A DNA stretch of 64,000 nt from Eremophila alpestris peregrina (Eukaryota > Chordata > Aves > Passeriformes > Alaudidae), in contig WMCF01000034.1 of NCBI GenBank assembly GCA_009792885.1, positions 6,792,228-6,856,227 on the forward strand, written 5' to 3'. The first letter of the stretch is position 1. Every line of letters begins with the position of its first letter. Below are positions 13,178-25,262 of the stretch, piece after piece. The translations under genes were made by a program, and so were the position numbers. Below the pieces are notes generated by a model, which worked only from the letters and a program-made list of their open reading frames with translations, made no database searches and was not told the origin of the DNA.

Positions 13178-14560
13178 TGGGATCATTCAAGGACCTTCCC
13201 ATCCTTCTCAAACTGTGAGGCCTTGTACAGCACACAGCACTAAGGGTGTGTGCATAAACAGAGCAGACAGCTGGGGATATAAGCATCACAAAGTCACCCC
13301 AGGACACTGAGGCCACACCAGGGCTGTATCCAGCAGGATGATCCCGATCACAGCTGGTGGTGCTGTGTCTGATGCAGCCCGGATGGGGTTTGCCCTCCTG
13401 GCTGCCTGGGCACACACTGCTGCCTCTCCCTGAGCTGCTGCCCACCAGCACCCCCAGATCCCTTTCTGCAGGGCTGCTCTACAACACTCCTCTCCCAGCT
13501 TATACTTGTGCCTGGTGTTAAGTCCAGATCCCAGAGGCAAAATCTGTCATGCATTGAATTTCATGCCATTGATAATTGCCCAATGTTACAGTATATGCAG
13601 ATCGCTCTGCAAAAACAAGAGATAGAAGGCACCTTCAACAGCAGCTCTCAGTTTGGTATCATCAGCACATTTGCTAATGGTGCATTCAACTCCTGCATCC
13701 AGATCACTGATAAACTTGTCGACCAGAACTGGTCCTACAATGAATTCCTGAGGAACACCACTGATGATTGCTCACCAGGCAATTGTGGCCCTCCACACTA
13801 AAACCCCTGAAGATCTGTTCAGCCAGTTCTTCATCCAGCACACTGTGCACCTGATCATGACAGAAGCTTGTCCAGAAAGAAACTGTGAGGGACAGTATCA
13901 AAAGCAATACTGAAACCAAGAAAAGCTGCAATGAATGCTTTCCTTTCACTCACTAGATGAGAGATCTTACTGTAGAAAGATATCAAACAATTTAGGCCGG
14001 ACCTTCCCTCTGTTGAACCCTCACTGTCTATGCCTGGAGATTGCATTGCTTTTGAAAAGCCTTTCAGTAGTTTCCACCATGAACTCCTCCCTCATTTTTC
14101 ACAAGTACTGAGGTCAGACTAACAGTTCTGTGGTTTGCTGAGTCCTCCTTCATGACCTTCTTGTAAATTGAATAATACTGGCCAGATTTCATTCAGCAAG
14201 GACCTCCCCCAATTCCCCATGCCTTTGACAAATGATCATGGGGTTCCTGCTGTAATATCTACTAGATCCTTCAGCACTCCAGGATGAATCCCACCAGATT
14301 CTGTGGATTTATGAACTGATACAACCTTTCCCTTACAATTTCAATGTCCGTAAATGGAAAGTCACTGCTTCCAGAGTTGTGGTCTTCCAACTCAGAGGAA
14401 TGGGCAGGTCAAGGTCTTATCAGTAATAGTAAAGAATGAGACAAAGAAAGCACTAAATGAGTCCACTTTTCTCTTTTATTCATTTTTGTCAGATGACCAT
14501 CTTCATCTGGTATTAGTTTAATATTTTCCCTAGACCTTCTCTTGCTAGTAAATAATTTAA
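13178..14560 (-). mobile_element. CR1 LINE copy, antisense, 3' end missing
   Basis: The minus strand encodes degraded CR1 reverse transcriptase. Between 13,640 and 13,800 it covers the region before and including the catalytic aspartates, where FADD reads CADD (about 13,656-13,671). Between 13,280 and 13,550 it covers the RT C-terminal part, with KYKLGEECC and related motifs. The sequence stops at about 13,180 inside ORF2, so the normal 3' tail is absent. That is unusual for CR1, which normally loses its 5' side. The 13,900-14,560 part matches the linker upstream of the RT in older CR1 types and is less certain. Confidence 0.8.
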
Positions 14561-14739
14561 AAGAGCCTTTCAAGGAACTCTCTCAAAATATAAGTTAACA
14601 AGGAAACTTATTTGCTTGTTTTGGTTTGCTTTCAAAATAAATTTCTGAAGCTAAAAAATGCATGTTTGCTGGACTGTTTGAATCTGTCAGAGGAAATGTG
14701 GCAAAAGTTACAAAAACAATTCATATTGATTCTGTTGGT

Positions 14740-15400
14740 ATTAATAGTTGGCTGGACCTAACACAAGGTTTTCCACAAATGTGAGAATGGAATGGCACAG
14801 TGTGGGGCGTGCATAACCCAAAAGCTGGGGGGAAATAAAAGCAGCAAAAAACCCTCAAAAGGGAGATGTTGTTTCGGGTCAGATTGCATGAAAGTGAATA
14901 TGAATTCTTCCTGAGCCTGAGGAAAGTGGTAATAATCCAGGAGACCACCTGGGTGAGGCTGTTTTCATGAGTTGTGGAGTCTCCAGAAATATCCTGTACC
15001 CTGCAGCCAAGCTCCCCTTCAGGACAGACCTCTGTCCCTCTGTGCAGCCCCTGATTGGTGGTGCCTGGCCTGCCCTCGCTGCTTTCTGCCTGCCCACAGA
15101 GCCTCACCATGTTCTGCTTCTCCCAGATGTTCCAGCTGCATGCCTGGGGCCATCTGGGCCTTGGCAAGGGGAGCTGGGCCTTCCTTTGTGGCTTGGCAGC
15201 AGCTCCTGATGCAAACCCAGCTCTGTTGCTCTGCTCATTTTTGCATAGTCAACTTGGCTGCAGGAGGGGACCTGTGTCAGAGGAAAAGGAGGAGCTCTGG
15301 GGAGCACGAAGGAAAAGAGCTTTTCTGTGGAGTTTGCTCGTAATATTCCAGGTCTCCACCAGAAGAAAAACTGAGATCTACTGAGTATGAGTAGTCTGCA
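14740..15400. other. GC-richer block, possibly an LTR remnant
   Basis: More GC-rich than its surroundings. The section 'aagctggggggaaataaaag' at about 14,820-14,840 resembles the promoter part of avian ERVL LTRs. The rest (14,967-15,400) holds overlapping open frames on both strands with no recognisable protein. No matching LTR ends or target-site duplication could be fixed. Confidence 0.3.
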
Positions 15401-16139
15401 AAGCATGTAGGCTTAGTGGATGATCAAATGCATTTTTTCTGATAGCAGTCATTAATAAAGTCGTGCTCCAATCTATGAAAGTTTTTAGAGCTAGGAAATT
15501 AAGAGTGATTTCTGCTCAGTGTCTGGAATAGAAGTACGTGCCTGGTATGAGGCATGCCAGTTTAAAGCTGTCATCAATGGAAAGAAAGTCTTGCACAAAG
15601 CTACTTTGCACAGAAATGAGTGAATGGAACAATTATTTTTGCTATAATATTTCTCATTTTGTATCATTTTTCATTCTATACTACAAAGATTCAGACACAC
15701 TTAGCTGTCCATGCCCAAATTATGGTACAGGATTAAATTGCAAATTTTAGGCTTTATCTTGTCTATTCCTACATTTTGTTTCTCTGAAACAACTTTCCTG
15801 TCATTTAATATCCAAGGAAAACCACCTCCATATAAATTAGTTCCTTAGACTTCCCTATTAGACATACAGCATATACTTTAGAGATAAATTTAATCTTTTA
15901 AGGAAAACATTAATTTTCTAAATATTCTATGAAAATTTCTCTAGGCATCCTCTGTTTAAAATGCTTCAAGCTTTACCATTGTTCCCAGGTCCCTTAAAAA
16001 TAATACCAGACAGAATTATATAATACCTGGGTCTTGAAAATAAAAACAAAATGAAGCAAAATCAAAATCTAATGTTTGCATTTTCACAAATTATTATGAA
16101 AAATAATTTATTCTAAAAATTATATTTTGTACATCTATT
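15401..16139. other. Non-coding stretch
   Basis: AT-rich, nothing recognised. Confidence 0.4.
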
Positions 16140-16825
16140 TTAGAGTGCATGGGGATGAGTATTCTTGGGACTACGGGCCGAAAGCTGCTTAGTGAAAAAA
16201 GACCCCGGGGTGAAAGCAGACTCAGCATGAACTAGTGTGCCCAGGTGGCCAAATGGGCAAATGACATTCCGGCTTGGATCAGGAATATCAGGAAAATCAG
16301 TATGGCCAGCAGGAGTAGTGAAGGAATTATCCTTCTTGGCAGTGGTGTGTTTGCTCCTTAAATCCCGTGTCCTGTTCTGGGCCCTGCAGTTCAGGAAGGA
16401 CATTGAGGTGCTAAAGCATGTCCAGAGAAGGGCAATAGAGTTGTTGAAGGGTCATGAAGAGCAGCCCAGGAAGCTGGAGGTGTTTAGCCTGGAGAAAAGG
16501 AAGCTCAAGGGGACCTTATGACTCTCTCTACAACTTCCTGAAAGGAGGATGAAGCTGGGGTGGGGTCAGTCATTTCTAACAGGCAGCAAGTGACAGGACA
16601 GAAGGAAGTAGCCTCAATTTCTGCCGGGAGGGGTTTAGATGCACTGTTAAGACCTCTTTTCTGCAAGTCTGGTCAGGCAATAAATGGCCCAGGGAAGTGT
16701 AATACAGGTGTGTTTGTGGCACTTGGGAATGTGGTTTAGTGGCAGCATGTTCATGCTACTTTAACAGCTGGACTCAGTGATATTGAAGGTAATAATTCCA
16801 TGATTCTATGACTCTGTGGGATTTC
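16140..16825 (+). mobile_element. CR1 LINE fragment, RT C-terminus to 3' end
   Basis: The open part (about 16,237-16,521) reads a degraded CR1 ORF2 C-terminal region, with KDIEVLKHVQRRAIELLKG and then an SLEKRKLKGTL-like end. The 3' tail ends in the family's octamer (attctatgactctg, about 16,800-16,817). It is 5'-truncated and has internal indels. Confidence 0.9.
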
Positions 16826-18340
16826 ACACAGATTTGGAAGTCAACAGCAAAGGGAAAATTAGATAGCTTGAGCGTATGGACACTGATTACTGAATTTCAG
16901 AAAAGATTTATTATAAAGATTGTCAGGAAAATATTTCCCCTGGGCAGAGCATTTTAATGATTCACTATTTAATGCTTACCTAGGGTGACTAATCTTTTGA
17001 GGTAACAAATCTGTCTTCGTCTCAGAAAGCATCCTTTATCCTAAATACAGACTACAGAATATCAGTAATGGTTCATGCAGCAATTATTCTGGAACGTGTT
17101 ACACTGTCTTAAGTACTGTTCCCTGTTGTGCCTTAACACCTGCCTGTGCTGGATATCATTGTTCAGCTGTTCAACCAGTCTTTATCTGAATTAGAGTGAC
17201 TATTTCTGACTGTTGTTACCTATCTTTAGTTACCTCATTACTTCCTGTTTGCAAAATACTGGATGGCTTTAAGTGATATTAGGTTCTCTGATTCAACCTC
17301 TAAGTTTTGTTTCTGAAAATTAATAGTATTTCAGTTTTGCAGTATTTAAATGGCGTTCATTAATTGTTACCATGAGGCTGCAATAAAATTTATCACAAAA
17401 TATAGAACAAAATTTCATAATTTTTCCTGTGTGAAATTATTTTCTGGAGAATAGAACTTGATTAAAGCCCTCCAGGTGTTTGAGAGATACCTGTCAGAAG
17501 CTGAATGATATGTAAAAGTTATTGTCAAAGTTGAATTTCAATCCTTGAGACAAATTAAGGAATATTTTTGATATATATATATTCAAAATTGGATTAAAGA
17601 CTCTGATGTCTCCAACTGAAACTTCTTAGAGCACAGTGAGGAAGGAATGGAAAGTTTAAAACATCACAGGAATCAATCCCATACAGGAATCAATTCCATG
17701 TTGCTTGAGTATATTGACATGGAAACCTAATGAATTTCTCAGGCATTCTAAAATACATCAATTTCTAATTTCAGTTATTTAATCCATGAAGCCTTTTTTT
17801 TATTTCTTTCTAATATTAAAAACTAATTCATAACTGTAGCCATTGCAATTGTAGTTAAGTTTGCTTCACCAGCTGGGAATTTGCAATCAATTAATATGAA
17901 ATTACTTGAAGTAAAAGTACAGTTGCTGTAACTGTAGATAAAAGTTTCTTATAGTTGTAAGTAAAAAAATGTTGGCAAAATATAAATGTTGAAAATTATC
18001 TTTAATATTGCACCTTATTAAATAACAGGCAACATGTTTTCTATATGTTAATGTGTTTCCATAGAATAAATGTAAACAGCAGAAACAATACATATAGTAT
18101 CAGGCAAGAGATGATTCCAAATCACTTTCTCTCACTATTCTGTATCATTCTGTCTCCACTTTATGATCTTTAAGGTCAAGAATTTCTTAATTTATTTGTT
18201 CTGTTCGATATTAGGTGTCCATTTTCAGCAAATACAATATTACTATAAGATGGTTAACTGTAAAATCATTAAACAGATTAAAAAATACCTATGATAAATA
18301 ATGAATTTTTTACATTTTCACAACCAAATCTAGAAAGTTA
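16826..18340. other. Non-coding stretch
   Basis: No gene or named repeat seen. A short (TA)n run lies near 17,568-17,581. Confidence 0.4.
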
Positions 18341-18544
18341 TTCTGTAACAAGTCATTCAACTTGTTCAAGGACTTGGGGATAACGCCTTGAAGTTCCAAA
18401 TCCATTACCCCTTGAACAAATAAACAATCCAGAAACATTGGTGAAATATTTTAAAAAAACTGTGCTGTAACCCTGGTATCCCAGAGAGGATCCATAAGAC
18501 TGCCAAGTGTTGTGGCCTGGCCAGGCCTCTTGATCCATGTTCAG

Positions 18545-20150
18545 CACTGCTCAGTGGCCTCAGGAGGGTCTCTGAATCTGACAGTGAGATGACAACAGGC
18601 TCTGCAGCTGCTCCCAGAGCTGTGACAGATCCTGCAGCTGCTCCAATGCCAGTGACACATCAGTAACTGCCCCTGAAATCCCTGAAACAGAATCAACAGG
18701 TGCTGCTGTCAGTGGCCCTGCAGAGAAGTAGAAAAGTACATGAAAGTCACCTGGTAAAAAAGCTTTAGCAAAAACAGCCAAGGAGGACAGGGAGAGCAAA
18801 CAGGAGGAAGAAGCAGAACCATCACAAGGATGATTTTCAGGGCCATCATCAAGGCTACCACTGGAACTGGAAGAGGAGACAGAAGAGACAACCACAGCTC
18901 AATCCCTATCTCTGAGTGAGCTACAGGAGCCAAGAAAAGATTTCAGCCATCATCCATGTGAGCATTTACTGCCTGGCTACTCCAGTGCTGGGACAATGGA
19001 GATAACAATGTGGAGTTAGAGGGTAAGGAAGCCAGCCAGACCTGCACAGAAGATCCTCAGCTGGGATCCTGGGATCATTTGCTGAGGAACCAGGCATTGA
19101 CCAAAAAAAAAAAAAAAAAGAGGGGGGAAATTGCCAGAAGTCCTTAGTCTCTGGAGGATATTCTTACAAAGTGTGAGGGGAAATATTCCTATAAAGACAA
19201 TATTTGATGTAACTGAGGCAAATGGACTGCAGTAGAGAAAGATACTCAATACTTGAGGGAAATTAAATATGAGAAAGAAATGAAATTTTGACCCAGACAG
19301 TATGCAGCTCCCTGCAGATCCAGACTATCTCTTATATCAATGAACTTTGAGGAGGGAATTTATACAGAGTGCACCAACAGTACATGCCAACGCCTTGGCA
19401 ACAATTTTTTGGAAAGATTCTTTCCAAAAATGACCAACAGTCAGTAAGGTGATATGGCAATGCTGGGAATATGAAGTGGATATTCCTTCCTCCATCATTG
19501 AAGCTGTGGAGACACTGACAGATAAACTGACAGATAAGCTGACAGATAAACTGATTCATGGGTTCCAGCAATTCAGAGGGAGTATGTCCTGCTCCCCACC
19601 TATACAGGCCCCTATTTAAACAACTGACTGCAGGTGTCCTTTTGCTCAAGAGAGAGGATATAGAAGGAACACACCACACAGTACCCTGCAGCTTTACCTG
19701 TGGGACCATGCAGAGGATATGAGGAAGTGGGATGAACAACCTGCCTTGAATTTATATGCACAGGTGCGGAAATTGAAGGAAAAAATGTTTACAAATGGGT
19801 TGGGTTTTTTTTGTTTTTTTCCAGGCAATTTGTTACTATTTTCTCCAGCAGTAAGTTTTCCAGGCAGAATGGAAAGTCTGATCACACTGCTGCCTCTATG
19901 GACAGAAATTCTAGCCCATTTCTACAAGATATTAGGAGGGAACATTGTTATCAGTGTTAAAGGGGTCCTGCTTCCAGCCAGGTGGAAGAGAGGCATAACA
20001 GGATTTACTGGACTGTGTGGATTTGATGGCCTGGCTCAGAGGCCCCAGGAGCATAAGGTTTTAGTGGACTCTCATGTGCAGGGTGCCCTTATACCATCAA
20101 GTTATGTAGAACCCATTTCTACTTCTGCAGTGACAGGGTGTCCAAACAGC
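18545..20150 (+). pseudogene. ERV gag remnant
   Basis: Broken gag-like region. It begins with an Ala/Pro/Thr-rich segment (18,590-18,720), passes through an acidic stretch, and contains a threefold 12-bp repeat at 19,515-19,550 that would encode a repeated LTDK. A poly(A) run at 19,101-19,118 interrupts it. No intact zinc knuckle was found. The 144-codon open frame at 19,719-20,153 covers the gag-pro boundary but has no identifiable motif. Assignment is mainly by position upstream of pro-pol. Confidence 0.5.
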
Positions 20151-20440
20151 TGAGATTACTCTGACTAGAAACGAGTGGCAAAAGCACCCTATTTTGCCTG
20201 GACCAGAGATTTCACACATTCTTGGCATAGCTTATCTCAGGAGAGGATATTTCAGGGACCCAAAAGGGTAGTGGTGGGCTTTTGGTATATCCAGGAGATG
20301 GAGTAAATTAAACAGTTGCTTACTTTGCCTGGTCTTTAGGACAACCCTTTTGTTGTGGGATTGTTGAAGGCTGAGGAACAGCAGGTGCAAATTGCTACAG
20401 CGACAGAGCATTGGGGGCAGTAGAACACCAACCAAAACCT
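20151..20440 (+). pseudogene. ERV protease-region remnant
   Basis: A short degraded segment between gag and the start of RT homology, where the aspartic protease is expected. No intact catalytic triplet was seen; the call is positional. Confidence 0.35.
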
Positions 20441-21419
20441 GTAATTGCCATCTATAAACTAATTAATCACCTGGAAAGCCAAGGAGTAATTAGCAGGGCT
20501 CAGTCACACTTTAACAGTCCCATATTAGCCTGTCTATGACCTGATATGGAAAGTCTAATGGAGAGTGGAGTCCGAGTAAAGTGTTGTGGCCTGAGTTATG
20601 TCACACCACCTCTGAGTGCTCCTCTATCACACACAGCACTTCAGTGTGAGCTGCAGTCAAAGGCAGACAAGTGGTGCCACCACTAACATTGCTGATGTGT
20701 TTTTCTCAGTCTCTCTGGCAGCAGAGTGCAGGCTACAGTTTGCTTTCACTTGGAGTGGTGTCCAGTATACCTGGAACTGACTGTCCCAGGGGTGGAAAAG
20801 TAGCTGTACCATCCACCTTGTAGTGGTCCAGACTGTACTATAAAAAAGTGAAACTCTGGAACACCTGCAATATATTGTTGATTTCATTGTATTAAAAAAA
20901 AAAAAAAAAAAGAAGAAGACTGATTTACCCATAAAACTGAGTATGGTAAAGGGACCTGCACAGGAGATCCAGTTTTTAGGAATCAAATGCTAAGATGGAC
21001 ATCATCGGATCCATCTAACTCCCACTAACAAAAAAAAACCACAAGCTTGTTTTAGATGCTTTAGGTTTTCAGAGTAGATTCCCGATTAAAGTCTAATTGT
21101 AAGCACTCTCAAGTCACCCAGAAGAAAAATTATTTCAAAGTGGGCCCTGAGCAGTGACAAGCCTTTGATCAAATCAAGCAGGAGATAGTAACATATTGTA
21201 GTCCATGGGTCAGTCCAAACAGGGAAATATGTAAAAAGTATGCTTTATACTGCACATGGGGGAAATGGCCCAACCTGAAATCTCTGAAAAAAAAAAGCAT
21301 CAGGGGAGACTCAATGTTGACCTCTAGGTTTCTGGAGTCAGGCATACAGAGAATCTGGAACATTTTATAGTTCACCTGAAAAGGAGATACTGACAGCATA
21401 CGAAGGCATCCAATTCACT
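20441..21419 (+). pseudogene. ERV reverse transcriptase remnant
   Basis: RT homology starts near 20,440 in the conserved N-terminal finger region, where LESQGVISRAQSHFNSPI can be read. The catalytic box is at 20,871-20,885 and reads Y-I-V-D-F: the first of the two catalytic aspartates is replaced by valine. A run of A (about 20,893-20,911) follows and disrupts the frame. The segment GPAQEIQFLGI after it is typical of retroviral RT. Several further stops are present, so the enzyme is inactive. Confidence 0.75.
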
Positions 21420-22200
21420 TTGAAGGTGATTGGTACAGAAGCACAGCCCCTCCTGGCACCCTGGTTACCTGTTGTTGAGTTGGATCTTCAGTGGAAGGAT
21501 GTCCTCTACACATCATGCAATAAATACTATATGGAGAAAGTTGGTTGCAAGGACCACACAGTGAGCTTGTTTAGGAAACTCCAGCTGTCCAGGATTCTTA
21601 GAAGTGGTCATAGTCTGGCCAGAAGAGAAAGATTTTGGAATGTTATGTGCTGAAGAGGTCACACTATGTAATAAATTACCAGAAAACCAGCATCAATATA
21701 CCTTGTTTACTGATGGACCCTGATGTTCTGTGGGAAAACATCAGAGATGGAATGTATGGAGATGTATGGAGTTCCCTATGACAAGATGCAGAAACTGCTG
21801 AAGGACAAGGTTAATCAAGTCAGTTTGCAGGGGTGAAAACCATCCAGTTACCCTTTGATACTGCTGAATGAGAGAAATGGCCAATACTTTATCCTGATTC
21901 ATGGAGGGTGGCAAATGTCCTAGGAACATGGTTGCAGAAATAGAAGCAGAATAACTGGCAGCATCAGGGTAAACCCATCTGGCTGCTGCATTGTGGCAAG
22001 GTATTACTGCCCAGGTGGAAAACCTACTTAGGCAGGTGCAGAAGCTCATGTACCCAGGAGTCAGGCCACAGAAGGGCATCAAAACAGCCAGAAGGTAGCT
22101 CAGGCTGCTAGGGTTGAAGTGGCTCAGGAAGATTTAGATTTGCAGCAGAAGGGCAAATTTTAGCCTAGTGAGGCCATGACACCTTGGAACATCAGGGAAG
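21420..22200 (+). pseudogene. ERV connection and RNase H remnant
   Basis: The open segment 21,420-21,653 begins in the RT connection domain (GTEAQPLLAPWLPV). Further frames around 21,690-22,080 recall RNase H, with 'LFTDG' near 21,705 and a 'DSWRVAN'-like segment near 21,895-21,915. Frameshifts separate them. Confidence 0.6.
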
Positions 22201-22960
22201 AGATGCAACATATAGATAGGCTCATGATTGAGGGTTGGACTTAACCATGAACCTTTTGAATCTGGAGCACGCTCTGTTATCAATCAGGCCAAGCAGGTCA
22301 AACCTATTTGGAATGAAGAATGATGGCTGAAATATAAGTCTAGGAAGGTTGACTGGCAGGTTGACTGTATCACACTCCTCCAAACCTGTGTAGCAAGAGC
22401 CATGTGTTTGCAATGATGGGAGCAACCACAGGACTCCTGGAAACTTCCAGTTCCCTGTGGCACTGCATGAAGCATTGTCATGGGATGGGGAAAGCAAGTC
22501 TTACTGTACACAGTGCTCCAGAAAGGGTTTCATCAGACAATGGAACACATTTCCAAAACAACCTTGTGAGACTTGGGCCAGAGAACATGATATTGGGTGG
22601 ATATATCATATTCCCTATTGTGCACCAGCCTCCGGAAGGATCAAACAGTGTAACGGACATTAAAGACTGCACACTGAAGACTGGATGTTAAAGAGAAAAA
22701 TGGCTGGTGGGACTTTCAAATATTGGGATATACATTTAGCAAGTGTCACCTGGTTACCCAAAGACCTGCCAATAAGGCTGGCTTTGACCAATCAAAATTT
22801 TTACATACTGTAGAAGGGGATAAAGTTCCTGTGGTGCACATTAAAATCATGCTGACAAAAAAGTCTGCCTCAGCAAAAGGGAATGCTTCTGCTTGAGGAC
22901 CTGGATGCATTTAGTGGGTAATGCAGAAGAATAGGAAAGCCCAGTGTGGGCCTCAAGGTG
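22201..22960 (+). pseudogene. ERV integrase remnant
   Basis: The integrase core is readable in two frames between 22,400 and 22,690. SDNGTHFQN (from 22,533) carries the second catalytic aspartate, and YHIPYCAPASGR leads to the third catalytic position. There the expected glutamate is a lysine (22,643-22,645). A stop follows soon after. The C-terminal part continues in broken form to about 22,960. Confidence 0.8.
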
Positions 22961-22997
22961 ATTTGATTTTATACTGAAAATAAGCAACTAGTTAAAT

Positions 22998-23276
22998 TGT
23001 ATTATGTTAATATCTAACACTGTGTACTACTTCATCTATGGTGTCTACATGTGTATCACCTCACTGAACATCTTAGGGCATCAATCTTAACCAAAAATGT
23101 TCTGCTGGGGATCTGAACCTAACGTCCTTCTGATTGTTGCACTTGCACCAATGAAGAATGAATTTTGATAAAGCAAGGGCAGTAATACTGGAATCAGAAC
23201 TGACTCAAATATGCATCATGAAACAATTTGGCAGCTGTGTGGTGTTTTATCTCCAGCTGGGCTCAAAACCATGACA
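22998..23276 (+). repeat. Degraded ERVL 3' LTR
   Basis: Follows directly on the pol remnant. It starts with 'tgtattatg' and ends with 'ctgggctcaaaaccatgaca', which resembles the closing bases of avian ERVL LTRs. It is about 280 bp, shorter than the usual LTR, so probably internally deleted. Confidence 0.5.
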
Positions 23277-23750
23277 GTAATCAATGCCAGAAATATAATA
23301 TCAGAAAGAACAGGGGGAAAAAGGATTGTATTATTATTTTTCCACACTCACAGCTATGGTATTAGAAGGCAGCAGCACTGTAGCACTAGACTTCAGGGAA
23401 TAAAGCTTTACCTCAGACATAAAAAAAGGTTTTTCTTTTCCTTTCATAAAAGAAACAAAAATGTATTCTTAACTTGCATCCATCTTTGTTTACTGCTGTT
23501 GGGGTTATTGACTGTTATCAGAAAAGCTTTGAGTAACCAGATACAATTGCAATGCAGTTGATTAAAAAAACCTCATTCTGAAGTCAAGAAAAAGATTGCT
23601 TTTACCAATAGAAAGCATAATTCTTGCAAACAAACTTGCTCATCATCTATACAAAACCTGTGTTCAAATTCTTGAAAAACTGAGTAAGGTGTGCATACAA
23701 ATATGTACATGACATTAACATCTCATAGCTACTAATATTTGCAAATTTAC

Positions 23751-23809
23751 CAAGTTTTACATAAGTAAAATGCTTCAGTTCATAATAGAGAAAATGCTCA
23801 TCCATTAAA
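23751..23809 (-). other. Weak exon candidate
   Basis: Minus strand: an acceptor ending 'attcaacag', then 59 nt encoding LMDEHFLYYELKHFTYVKL, then a 'gtaaat' donor. The segment is protein-like and its phase (2 to 1) is legal, but it lies beyond the stop codon of the gene's proposed last exon. It would belong to another transcript, an alternative end, or nothing. Confidence 0.25.
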
Positions 23810-24122
23810 CTGTTGAATATAGTTTTCTTAACCAGAAAAAGCTGCATTAGGTTTTCAACCCCCGTAAACCAGATGTTATGCGGTGTATTTAAAACAAACA
23901 TCTATCAACTAGTTCAGTATTTTACTTTTTAAAATAATTTGCAGATCTCCAGTAAGAACATGTCAGCTAAATAAAATTAACTTATATAAAAATATTTTCT
24001 ATATTTTTGAACTGCTGTAAAATATTGTTTAGCAATGAAATAACTACAAAATAAAGACTTTCCTCCAATTTTTATTTTTTAGTAGCAAATCATACTTTGT
24101 TCTGCTCAGTAACATAAATTGG

Positions 24123-24179
24123 TTATAACAAGACATTTCTTGTTATAAATGTAGACAGTAGACAGTAAAACTGTCTACT
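24123..24179. repeat. Two adjacent perfect inverted repeats
   Basis: First hairpin: arms of 10 bp (ttataacaag and its complement) at 24,123-24,132 and 24,139-24,148 with a 6-nt loop. Second: arms of 10 bp (agtagacagt and its complement) at 24,157-24,166 and 24,170-24,179 with a 3-nt loop. Confidence 0.85.
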
Positions 24180-25226
24180 TTGTTTGGATGCCTTTACAAG
24201 TTACATAGCCAAGCACACATTTCTAGATGACCATACAAAAATTAATAGACAAGTATTAAGATGAGTGAACAGTCATAAAAATTTATGGTCTCAGGTGGGC
24301 CTAGGAACAAATTTTTTGTTCTTGTAAGTGTTCACAGGGGGCTGAAAATGGACTGATAATACTAAATTGCTTATATTCCTGTTGTTTTGTGCATACCATC
24401 ACAACTCCTGTTTATATGAATTGGTAGTAACTTACAGTAAATGCTGGTCTGTTACTGACAAATAATTCAGATACTTGGCAACTAATAAAACTAAAATCTA
24501 AACAGAACCAAACATTTAAGTAAAAGTATCTTGATTTCTGTTGAGCTTTCTTCTTAACTACCTAGTCTATACTGCTATAATTAGTTTCTAACATTTGTGA
24601 AAGACTTGTTTGTTACTTCTAACTCTTAATGCATTAGAACCCAATCATGTTAATTTTTTTCCTCATTTTACATTAACAAATAACACAAAAAAGTATAATA
24701 TCAGATATGACAGAGTATGTAACATAAAGAGTCAGAAATGGGCATCTTCATGTTGAAGTAAGCCTATGTTTATGAAGTGATGCTTAGAAAGTGATGTTTA
24801 CTAGATTATGCAATTTCTCTTAAACAGATGTATTTTAACTTCACGACTTGAAGTATTTATTTGAGTTTATTTTGCTCAGAGATATTAAGTACTATGTATT
24901 GTACATATAACATTAATGAATCCTATCATAAGGCAAAAATGGATTAAAAAAAATGAAAAAACAGGAGTAGCTTCTTGGATATCTCTTTCTCAGAGCAATT
25001 GAAATGAGAAGTCCCTGAAAGCATATCTAGATTTTTCCTTTGTTACTTATCAACCAAAGCATATCCTTAGTCCATAACAATGTTTCAGGGATGTAGACTC
25101 ATTATAAACTGCAGAGCATTCAATACGGATTTTGTAGCACTTACTGTTTACTGAGTGACAATAATTAATTGAATTTAGGTCAGATTTTCAAATACTTTAT
25201 TGTTTGAATAAAAGTCCTATTTCCTT

Positions 25227-25262
25227 CTGAATTCTTCATCCTGAATTCTTCATCCTGAATTC
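25227..25262. repeat. Short tandem repeat, 14-bp unit
   Basis: About 2.6 copies of ctgaattcttcatc. Confidence 0.9.

Larger units (their letters stand above)
18474..23276 (+). mobile_element. Decayed ERVL-type endogenous retrovirus
   Basis: An old class III (ERVL-like) provirus on the + strand. Internal regions appear in retroviral order: gag remnant, protease, RT, RNase H, integrase, then a degraded 3' LTR. All reading frames are broken by stops and indels. The left end is unclear: 'tggtatcccagagagg' at 18,474 could be a primer-binding site, and an AATAAA at 18,418 could belong to a short 5' LTR remnant, but I could not align that stretch with the 3' LTR. It lies downstream of, and antisense to, the multi-exon gene. 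Class assignment rests on the style of the RT and integrase motifs and on the LTR end; it was not tested by search. Confidence 0.8.

Noticed and set aside
14721..15406. Overlapping frames of 70-148 codons as genes
   Set aside because: They overlap on both strands in a GC-rich, LTR-like block, have no recognisable domain and lack splice or promoter support.
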